A stretch of 11,385 bases of DNA from a bacterium (GTDB lineage Bacteria > Verrucomicrobiota > Kiritimatiellia > UBA8416 > CAMZLY01): positions 1 through 11,385 of the forward strand of contig DAOVUR010000041.1 in assembly GCA_030632465.1 (NCBI GenBank), given 5' to 3'. The notes under the pieces are model-generated. The model saw only the letters and a list, made by a program, of their open reading frames with translations. It did not search any database and was not told the DNA's origin. Positions within the stretch are counted from its first letter, which is position 1. Every line of letters begins with the position of its first letter. This document shows positions 5,559 through 11,385 of this stretch, piece by piece. A program made the position numbers and the translations under genes.

Positions 5559-7661
5559 CTAGAGTAGTATACCGTTATGGTTATCTTCGTCCTTTTTCCA
5601 CCAACGTTGCTGTGAGGTTGCGATGCGTGCGATTTTCTTACCGGTCATGTGGTTACCGCGTGCTTTCACGCCTTTTACTGGCGTATCTAGCGGTCTGAAT
5701 ACCTGTTGGTGTATACGCTGATTTTTTGCTGGTTTATATTTTACGTATAGCTCTTCTGGTGCACCTTCTTGGAAGAGCAGTACTTTTGCGCCTTCTGGTG
5801 TGCAGAGATAATCTCTATCCAGGATGGTACCACCAAATGTAAAGCGCTTGATGAATGTAAAGTGATCAAGGGTATATACTAGAGTGAATTCTTTGTCGCG
5901 ATCGACCTTAGCGAGGTATAGCATGTTGGTATCTACAAATATACGCTCTGGTGGTGCGGTAACCTTATATTTCCCATCATCCCATACCATAATGAGTTTG
6001 TCGTATGATGAACATTCTAGTGTTTCTTCGCCGGCGACCGAGTAGCCGCAATATCCTTTTTCGATATCGTAGCCAATTTTAAGCTCTTTAGCAGTTAGTT
6101 CACGGACCTCGATACTATCAAATTTTACCACTTTGGTTTTACGTGGATAGTCTTCGGCATACTCTTTGATTATTCTTTTTAGGTAACGCACTGCATAGCG
6201 TGTGAGCTGCTTGAGATGTTTTTCAATCTCAGCAATCTCTGCCTGAAGTTTTTCGATATCTTTACGGTTTTTATCTATATCAAAACGGGAGATTCGTTTG
6301 ATACGAACGTTTAGTAGTGTTTCGATATCTTTATCGTTAATTTTGCGGCTAAGTTTCTTTTTGAAGGGGATAAATCCATCTAAGATGGCATCTTCGATGG
6401 CCGCACTAGTTTTACACTCTTCAATATCTTTGTAGATTCTGTTTTCAATAAATATCTGTACCAATGTTTTTGTATATACATCTTCTTCTAGATTATGTTT
6501 ACGCTGATTAAGTTCAGCCTCAAGGAGCTGTTTGAGTCGTTTGGTAAGCTCGACAATAACTTCGTTAGCTGTAAATTCTACCGGTTTACCGTCACGAATC
6601 AGGATGATGTTGCTGGATATCTTTGATTCACATGTGGTGAAGGCGTAGAGTGCTTTGATTGCTTTTTCTGGTTTCGTTCCAGGGGTAAGTGTAAGTTCAA
6701 TCTCTACTTTTTCGGCGGTAAAATCTGTAATCGCTTTGACGGGGATCTTTTTCTTGCGAATTGAATCTTCTATTGAAGAGATTAGAGCCTCACTGGTTGT
6801 GTTTGCCGGTAGCTCGGTGATGACTATACGGTTGTTCTTCTTCTCTTGAATTTTTGCTCTTACTTTAATGGCTCCATTGCCATCATCGTAGTCGCTGATA
6901 TCCATGAGTCCGCCTTGCTGGAAGTCTGGTAGGATAGAGAATTGTTTCTTTTGTAAGATTGCGATCTGCGCCTCTAGTAGTTCTTTAAAGTTGTGCGGAA
7001 GAATCTTGGTTGAGAGCCCCACGGCAATACCTTCGGCGCCTAACATTAATATGAGCGGTAGCTTGGATGGTAGCGTGACTGGTTCTTTGTTACGTCCGTC
7101 GTAGCTTGGGACGAATTCTGTTAGCTCTTTGTTGAAAATCTCTTCACGCGCAAGTTTGGTTAGTCGACATTCTATGTAACGTGCTGCTGCGGCACGGTCA
7201 CCAGTAAAGATGTTACCGAAGTTTCCCTGACCTTCAATTAGAAACCTACGATTGGTTAATGAGACAAGTGCATCACCAATTGATGCATCACCATGCGGGT
7301 GATACTGCATGGTGTGACCGACAATGTTAGCTACTTTGACGAAGCGGCCGTCATCTTTCTCTTTTAGTGAGTGTAGGATCCGGCGTTGTACAGGCTTGAG
7401 ACCATCGTATAGTTGTGGGATTGCTCGTTCACATATTACATAAGATGCGTATTGGATAAAGTTGTAGTCCATCAGTTCCTGTAGTGGTCCGCCATCTTGT
7501 AGTGGGATAGGGGTTCCTTGTGGTTCCGGTGCGGACTTTGCTTTTTTTGTCTTCACTGCAACTGCTGCAACTTCGGCCTCTTTTTGTTTTGGTTCTGGTA
7601 CGGCCGGTGTTTCGTTGCTTGGCGATCCAAAGCTGAATTCTGTTTGATCTTTTTTGCTCAT
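5559..7661 (-). CDS. parC: DNA topoisomerase IV subunit A
   Basis: The protein has 700 residues. After a Lys/Pro/Ala/Glu-rich leader (1-55) comes the type IIA breakage-reunion domain. It shows YDGLKPVQRRIL (85-96), HPHGDASIGD (121-130) and AARYIE with the DNA-linking Tyr162. With ParE it forms the A2B2 enzyme that separates daughter chromosomes using ATP. ParC rather than GyrA is chosen because no QRRGGxG GyrA box is visible, the C-terminal pinwheel region (about 510-700) is short, and the partner is a compact ParE. The position equivalent to E. coli GyrA Ser83 is Ala126, while Asp130 matches Asp87. A coiled-coil-like stretch (about 465-500) is the expected C-gate arm. The gene follows parE with 113 bp between them and is probably co-transcribed. 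The Shine-Dalgarno site is weak. Confidence 0.92.
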   Translation of the reverse strand: MSKKDQTEFSFGSPSNETPAVPEPKQKEAEVAAVAVKTKKAKSAPEPQGTPIPLQDGGPLQELMDYNFIQYASYVICERAIPQLYDGLKPVQRRILHSLKEKDDGRFVKVANIVGHTMQYHPHGDASIGDALVSLTNRRFLIEGQGNFGNIFTGDRAAAARYIECRLTKLAREEIFNKELTEFVPSYDGRNKEPVTLPSKLPLILMLGAEGIAVGLSTKILPHNFKELLEAQIAILQKKQFSILPDFQQGGLMDISDYDDGNGAIKVRAKIQEKKNNRIVITELPANTTSEALISSIEDSIRKKKIPVKAITDFTAEKVEIELTLTPGTKPEKAIKALYAFTTCESKISSNIILIRDGKPVEFTANEVIVELTKRLKQLLEAELNQRKHNLEEDVYTKTLVQIFIENRIYKDIEECKTSAAIEDAILDGFIPFKKKLSRKINDKDIETLLNVRIKRISRFDIDKNRKDIEKLQAEIAEIEKHLKQLTRYAVRYLKRIIKEYAEDYPRKTKVVKFDSIEVRELTAKELKIGYDIEKGYCGYSVAGEETLECSSYDKLIMVWDDGKYKVTAPPERIFVDTNMLYLAKVDRDKEFTLVYTLDHFTFIKRFTFGGTILDRDYLCTPEGAKVLLFQEGAPEELYVKYKPAKNQRIHQQVFRPLDTPVKGVKARGNHMTGKKIARIATSQQRWWKKDEDNHNGILL

Positions 7662-7686
7662 TTAAGTTTTCTCAATTCTCGTCTTG

Positions 7687-7744
7687 GACAAAATGATTTT
7701 TTTCTTGTTTCTAATAATTATTTTGTCTAATAAATCATTTTGTC
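7687..7744 (-). promoter_or_regulatory. Inverted and direct copies of AATCATTTTGTC in the parE-parC gap
   Basis: On the + strand GACAAAATGATT (7687-7698) and AATCATTTTGTC (7733-7744) form a perfect 12-bp inverted repeat with a 34-bp spacer. A near copy, AATTATTTTGTC, lies at 7716-7727 with its centre 17 bp from the exact copy. In parC sense, one AATCATTTTGTC ends 25 bp before the ATG, much as the helicase copy ends 28 bp before its GTG. It may act as an operator, an RNA hairpin between the two genes, or only a repeat. Confidence 0.45.
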
Positions 7745-7760
7745 ATAAAAATAGTTTTAA

Positions 7761-7802
7761 TTATTCACTGTTCACTATTCGTTATTCACTGTTTCTGATT
7801 CT
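7761..7802 (-). repeat. 7-bp tandem array over the parE stop codon
   Basis: Six 7-bp units on the + strand: TTATTCA, CTGTTCA, CTATTCG, TTATTCA, CTGTTTC and TGATTCT. They cover the parE stop (TAG, 7777-7775) and the last eight or so codons, so they encode the tail ESETVNNE. Consensus (T/C)T(A/G)TTCA is the same as at the end of the NSS transporter. Confidence 0.75.
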
Positions 7803-9607
7803 GTTGTTAAATTTTCCATTATATATGCGCGTCGTTCGCGGGTATTTTTGCCCATGTAGAATCCGACGATTTCGGGAATCATGTGGTCTTCACTGATTTC
7901 AACTGGTGTAAGTTTCATTTCTGGGCCAATAAAAGCCTTGAATTCATCAGGTGAGATTTCTCCTAGTCCTTTGAATCGCGTGATCTCTACGCCTGTTTTA
8001 AGTTTTTTGATGGCTTTTTCGCGCTCTTGATCTGTGTAGCAGTAGATTGTCTCTTTCTTGTTACGCACTCTAAAGAGTGGTGTTTCTAGGACATGTAGAT
8101 GTCCTCTTTCCACTAATGTTTTGAAGAACCGCAGAAAGAAGGTGATTATGAGGTTACGGATATGTAGTCCATCCACATCGGCATCGGTTGCGAGTACAAC
8201 TTTGTTGAAGCGTAAGCCTTCAATGTTATCTTCAATATTTAGGCCGCGCATTAAATTGTACAGCTCTGTGTTTTTATAGATCGCATCGCGTGTGAGATCG
8301 CATACGTTAAGGGGTTTACCTTTTAATGTGAAAATTGCCTGTCGGGTGGCGTCTCGACAGCTTACCATGGAGCCGGCGGCAGATTGTCCTTCTGTAATAA
8401 AGATCATGGTGCCTTCACCTTTAATTTTATCTTTATTGTAATGAAGTTTGCAGTCGCGCAGGTTAGGTATTTTGATTGATACAGATTTTGATCGTTCGCG
8501 TGCTAGTTTTTTTACCGATTGAAGTTCTTTACGGAGTTTCTGTGTTTCCTCAATTTTATTGATCAGTTTTTCGGCAGACTTAGGGTTACGATGCATTAGA
8601 TCGGCAACGATATCGCGTATTTTTGCTACTAAGTCGGCCCTTATTTCGGTGTTACCTAGTTTGTTTTTTGTTTGCGATTCGAAAACTGGTTCTTTTAGGC
8701 GGATAGCTATTGCACCAAGTACGCCTTCGCGGACGTCATCACCATCAAAGCGTTTTTTCGCAAAGATGTTGATACCTTTAAGCAGTCCTTCTCTGAATGC
8801 GCTCAGATGTGTACCACCGTCGGTGGTGAACTGACCATTTACAAAGGAGTAGTATTCTTCGCTGAATCGGTTGGTGTGTGTGAATGCGATTTCTAGAGTT
8901 TTTTCGATATGATGAAATGGTGGGTAGATTTTCTCAAACTGGCTATCATCACGGATAAGATCTAGTAGTCCATTTTCGCTGGTGAGAACTTCGCCATTAA
9001 AATGAATGGCAAGTCCTGCGTTTAGGTAGGTGTAGAAACGGAATCGACGCATCAGGTGCTCATGTTTAAATGACCACTTGCCGAATATGTCATCGTCAGG
9101 AACGAAAGTGACGGTAGTGCCGTTTGATTCATCTGTTGATTTTTTGCGGCTGGTTTCAATGAGGTCACCTTTTGTGAAGCTGGCTTCTACGAATTTACCG
9201 TCGCGCACAGATTTCACGCAGAAACTTTCTGATAGAGCATTTACGGCTTTTGTGCCAACGCCGTTTAGTCCGACGCTGAATTGGAAGACGTCATCGTTGT
9301 ATTTCGCTCCTGTATTGATACGTGATACGCAGTCGACAACCTTACCGAGCGGAATGCCACGTCCATAGTCGCGTATGGAGACTTCTTTATCTTCGATTGA
9401 TATTTCGACCTTGCGACCTGCTCCCATGATAAATTCATCAATAGCATTGTCTATCACTTCTTTTACCAGAACGTATACTCCATCGTCATAATGGGCACCA
9501 GAGCCTTTGCGTCCGATATACATGCCTGTTCTGGCTCTTATGTGTTCAAGTGATGAGAGTGTTTTGATTTTGCTCTCGTCGTATGTGTGTTTGTCTTTTG
9601 TTGCCAT
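7775..9607 (-). CDS. parE: DNA topoisomerase IV subunit B
   Basis: The protein has 610 residues, short for GyrB and usual for compact ParE proteins. The ATG at 9607 has AAGG seven bases upstream. The GHKL ATPase domain shows EVIDNAIDE with Glu50 as expected general base and Asn54 for Mg-ATP, DYGRGIP (80-86) and GLNGVGTKAVNALS (113-126), then the transducer QTKNKLG (312-318). The TOPRIM domain follows, with TEGQSAAGS (405-413, acidic residue Glu406) and DADVD (475-479), then RFKGLGE (544-550). The subunit binds ATP and the metal needed for strand cleavage by ParC. Gene order parE-parC fits an operon. Its last codons are made of a 7-bp tandem repeat. A GyrB identity is less likely given the size and the ParC partner. 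Confidence 0.93.
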   Translation of the reverse strand: MATKDKHTYDESKIKTLSSLEHIRARTGMYIGRKGSGAHYDDGVYVLVKEVIDNAIDEFIMGAGRKVEISIEDKEVSIRDYGRGIPLGKVVDCVSRINTGAKYNDDVFQFSVGLNGVGTKAVNALSESFCVKSVRDGKFVEASFTKGDLIETSRKKSTDESNGTTVTFVPDDDIFGKWSFKHEHLMRRFRFYTYLNAGLAIHFNGEVLTSENGLLDLIRDDSQFEKIYPPFHHIEKTLEIAFTHTNRFSEEYYSFVNGQFTTDGGTHLSAFREGLLKGINIFAKKRFDGDDVREGVLGAIAIRLKEPVFESQTKNKLGNTEIRADLVAKIRDIVADLMHRNPKSAEKLINKIEETQKLRKELQSVKKLARERSKSVSIKIPNLRDCKLHYNKDKIKGEGTMIFITEGQSAAGSMVSCRDATRQAIFTLKGKPLNVCDLTRDAIYKNTELYNLMRGLNIEDNIEGLRFNKVVLATDADVDGLHIRNLIITFFLRFFKTLVERGHLHVLETPLFRVRNKKETIYCYTDQEREKAIKKLKTGVEITRFKGLGEISPDEFKAFIGPEMKLTPVEISEDHMIPEIVGFYMGKNTRERRAYIMENLTTESETVNNE

Positions 9608-9856
9608 TAAATTACCTTAAAATAGAGAAAAATTTGGATTTCGAAAACAGTATCACAAGAAAAAATGATATTCAAGAAATGAGATAAGAAAAGCGAAAAA
9701 AGATGGAGAGGATGCTTTGCGGCGGTGCGGTGCGCTATATAGGGAAAAATTTTGCCAGAATGATTTAGGACCCATCCGTCGCTCTTCGAGCTATGGAGGG
9801 CACCGCAGAATGATTTTGCTCGGCGGTGTCCGCTCTACTGAAAAGAAGGGTTGAAC
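9608..9856. other. Upstream region of parE with duplications and a hairpin
   Basis: No gene is supported here. CAGAATGATTT occurs twice, at 9756-9766 and 9806-9816; read on the - strand (parE sense) this is AATCATTCTG, close to the motif before parC and the helicase. GGGCACCGC (9798-9806) pairs with GCGGTGTCC (9823-9831) as a 9-bp stem with one G-T pair and a 16-base loop. GCTC (9781-9784) and GAGC (9788-9791) add a small stem. Bases 9702-9727 repeat at 9869-9894 with one mismatch. The parE promoter is probably in the AT-rich 9608-9700 part; I could not fix the boxes. Confidence 0.5.
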
Positions 9857-10054
9857 ATGGATAAAAAGGATGAAGAGGATGCTTTGCGGCGGTGGTACTA
9901 TGTTAATCACTATGTTAATCGCGTTGTTACGTTTGCGTGTAAGGATAATCTTTCGCTCCAACGGGGCAAGCCCGTTGGGGACGTTGAGCCATTCAGGTGG
10001 GGCAAGTCTGTTGGGGCGTTAAGCCGTGCGGGGCAGGCCCGTAGTGGGCGTTGA
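9857..10054 (+). CDS. Small ORF of unknown function, possibly not a gene
   Basis: This 65-residue frame starts at ATG 9857, with GAAGGG at 9845-9850 and six bases between, a good Shine-Dalgarno arrangement. A TTG at 9851 is a less likely start. The first 35 residues are charged and Tyr-rich (DKKDEEDALRRWYYVNHYVN), with no motif or membrane helix that I recognise. The remainder is read from the GC-rich tandem array, giving GKPVGD, GKSVGA and GQARSG in turn, which does not look like an evolved protein end. The segment encoding DEEDALRR is duplicated 167 bp upstream in the same relative frame, without a start codon. It may be a small gene overrun by repeats, a fragment, or chance. Confidence 0.25.
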   Translation: MDKKDEEDALRRWYYVNHYVNRVVTFACKDNLSLQRGKPVGDVEPFRWGKSVGALSRAGQARSGR

Positions 10055-10122
10055 GCCATTCAGGTGGGGCAAGTCTGTTGGGGCGTTAGGTAGGGCAAGC
10101 CCATTGGGTATGCTAAGTTATC
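9958..10122. repeat. GC-rich imperfect tandem array of hairpin units
   Basis: Five units begin with GGGGCAAG or a near copy at 9963, 9999, 10030, 10066 and 10092, with lengths of 36, 31, 36, 26 and about 31 bp. Units alternate in type, so 9982-10021 and 10049-10088 are identical over 40 bp at an offset of 67. The first unit forms a perfect 8-bp hairpin, CCAACGGG (9958-9965) with CCCGTTGG (9971-9978) around GCAAG. Later units keep partial forms such as GGGCAAGCCC. The array is far richer in GC than its flanks. Confidence 0.8.
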
Positions 10123-10199
10123 GGGCGGGGCACAACAAACTTGGGCGCCACAGAGATCTATAACCCTTTTGTATACCCTCTAAATAGCTGATTCGATAA

Positions 10200-10234
10200 T
10201 TATTCACTATTCATTATGAGTTATTCATTATTTT
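10200..10234 (-). repeat. 7-bp tandem array over the transporter stop codon
   Basis: Five units in perfect step on the + strand: TTATTCA, CTATTCA, TTATGAG, TTATTCA and TTATTTT. They span the TAA stop of the transporter (10223-10221) and its last codons. In coding sense the units supply stops in all three frames within a few units; the opposite strand of the TTATTCA/CTATTCA words contains none. Confidence 0.75.
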
Positions 10235-11385
10235 TCTGGTGAGCTTTAATGAAGCACCAGGCTAGCCCAACAATAATGATGCTCATAGCGACGGTTAGTG
10301 TTACATAGCCAGTGGTGCCGAGTGTTTTTTCTTCAAACGCTGCTATCTCTACTGTTTTTTCAGCGACCTCAGCAATTTGGACTGTAGGCTTGAAGATACG
10401 CCATAGTCCTAATGCGCTGCCAATGGTAATGGCAGATAGAGGAACAAGTATGATGAGGTTTGTCGTGATTTTTGCACCAGATTCGATTTTATGTGCCTTT
10501 TTCTCTGCTCTAAATAGCCACGCTAGGATTGGTATGGCAATAAAGACGGCTGAACCGATTAGATTTATCATGTCATGTTGATAAACGGCTTCTGAGATAC
10601 TCCATGTGATTAGGATGGTCAGGAAGATTGGTGCAATGTAGCGAATTATTACATCCCACCAGCGGTAGAGTTTCCAGTCGGAGTCTTGGTTGGCATGTTC
10701 GCGCATGTCGGAAATGAATTTTCCGTTATGCGCCCAGCCTACAACTAGGCATTCTACTAGTGCTACTAGCAGAATCCCTAATGGGCCATTGATTAGGTTG
10801 TCGACAAATCCTAATATGTTGAGTCCGCCACCGCCAAAGCAGAAGGTTACTCCGATAGCGAAGCCGATGAGGCATATTGCAGGGAGTACGATGTGACGTG
10901 GCCATTTTGGTTTGTTGTCACATACTCCTGCTAGGCATGCTTCTATGATACTGAATGCTGAGTCGATGCCGAGCGTGAGAAGTGCGACAAAGAAGATGAG
11001 GCTGAAGAGTCCCTGTCCGGCGGGTAGTGTTGAGAGTGCGTAGGGGAATGTTACGAATGCTAGCCCTGGTCCTTTGTCGACCACCTGATCTACGGCAACG
11101 CCATCAACTAGCGCCATGGCGCCAAGTGTTGCGAAGATGGCAATGCCGGCAATGAAGCTAGTGGCGAGATCGCCGAGACCGATGATCAGTGCGTTGTTAT
11201 TTATATCGCTACGTTTGGGCAGGAAGCTTGCGTAGCTTATCATTACGGCAAAGCCGAGGCTCATGGAGAAGAATACTTGTCCGAAAGCAAATCGCCAGGT
11301 GTCAACTTCTGCTAGCTTGCTCCAGTCTGGTTCGAGGTAGAAGTGTAGCCCTGTTATAGCACCGTCTAGTGTTAATCCGCGTATG
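10221..11385 (-). CDS. Sodium-dependent transporter of the NSS (SLC6-like) family, 5' end missing
   Basis: The frame stays open to the window edge (full codons to 11384), giving 387 C-terminal residues; helices 1-5 lie outside. The visible part begins in the loop before helix 6 (RGLTLDGAITGLHFYLEPDW). Helix 6 contains FGQVFFSMSLGFAVMISYAS (34-53), the substrate and Na1 region. Helix 7 has GDLATSFIAG (71-80), with Asp where Na1 Asn sits in animal members, as in many bacterial homologues. Helix 8 has TLGIDSAFS (137-145), whose Asp-Ser matches the SERT Na2 pair. RYIAPIFLTILITWS (248-262) marks helix 11. The family imports amino acids or related solutes with sodium; the substrate cannot be read from this. 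Two more hydrophobic segments (about 308-327 and 358-380) follow helix 12, which is longer than LeuT. Confidence 0.9.
   Translation of the reverse strand, partial: IRGLTLDGAITGLHFYLEPDWSKLAEVDTWRFAFGQVFFSMSLGFAVMISYASFLPKRSDINNNALIIGLGDLATSFIAGIAIFATLGAMALVDGVAVDQVVDKGPGLAFVTFPYALSTLPAGQGLFSLIFFVALLTLGIDSAFSIIEACLAGVCDNKPKWPRHIVLPAICLIGFAIGVTFCFGGGGLNILGFVDNLINGPLGILLVALVECLVVGWAHNGKFISDMREHANQDSDWKLYRWWDVIIRYIAPIFLTILITWSISEAVYQHDMINLIGSAVFIAIPILAWLFRAEKKAHKIESGAKITTNLIILVPLSAITIGSALGLWRIFKPTVQIAEVAEKTVEIAAFEEKTLGTTGYVTLTVAMSIIIVGLAWCFIKAHQKNNE

Noticed and set aside
8559..8834. Long open frames opposite parE and parC, such as 8559-8834, 9078-9368 and 7518-7730
   Set aside because: They are antisense shadows of clearly conserved genes and have no motifs or ribosome sites.
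5559..9607. GyrA/GyrB instead of ParC/ParE
   Set aside because: No GyrA box is visible, the B subunit is only 610 residues, and both proteins carry the features of compact topoisomerase IV subunits.
9958..10122. CRISPR array
   Set aside because: Units are contiguous and imperfect, with no unique spacers between constant repeats, and no cas gene is present.

Overview
The window is a stretch of bacterial chromosome of moderate to low GC that carries mostly housekeeping genes. No phage, insertion sequence, CRISPR array, tRNA or rRNA gene was recognised. The topoisomerase pair is of the compact type familiar from Bacteroidetes, Chlamydiae and Verrucomicrobia/Lentisphaerae: a ParE of about 610 residues, and a ParC with HPHGDASIGD at the quinolone-contact region. 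An RmlB end and a YihY-family inner-membrane protein suggest a Gram-negative cell with a nucleotide-sugar pathway. My best guess is a PVC-superphylum or Bacteroidetes-like bacterium, held with low confidence.

Layout on the + strand: the tail of a dTDP-glucose 4,6-dehydratase (to 121); two copies of a 32-bp palindromic repeat; a 490-residue YihY/BrkB-family membrane protein (267-1739); two back-to-back hairpins; a UvrD/Rep/PcrA-type superfamily 1 helicase with a GTG start (1917-3848); a 430-bp gap with strong hairpins and a candidate promoter; and a 366-residue Fic protein of the DUF4172 type with its own inhibitory motif (4278-5378). Layout on the - strand: parE (9607-7775) followed by parC (7661-5559), which together would make topoisomerase IV. 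Upstream of parE lies a 600-bp region rich in duplications and tandem repeats, with one weak small ORF. The window ends inside a sodium-dependent transporter of the NSS family (11385-10221, 5' end missing).

The proteins are largely of known kinds. The unusual material is between and at the ends of the genes. First, degenerate 7-bp tandem arrays sit at the 3' end of five of the seven main genes, covering or touching the stop codon, with three different 7-bp consensus words. Second, the short word AATCATT(T/C)TG recurs six times, always in the upstream DNA of the helicase, parC or parE. Third, a GC-rich array of roughly 33-bp hairpin units lies between parE and the transporter. These suggest a genome with several families of small dispersed repeats that settle at gene borders. 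A shared control of the helicase and topoisomerase genes is possible but unproven. Fic is the only gene with an accessory flavour.
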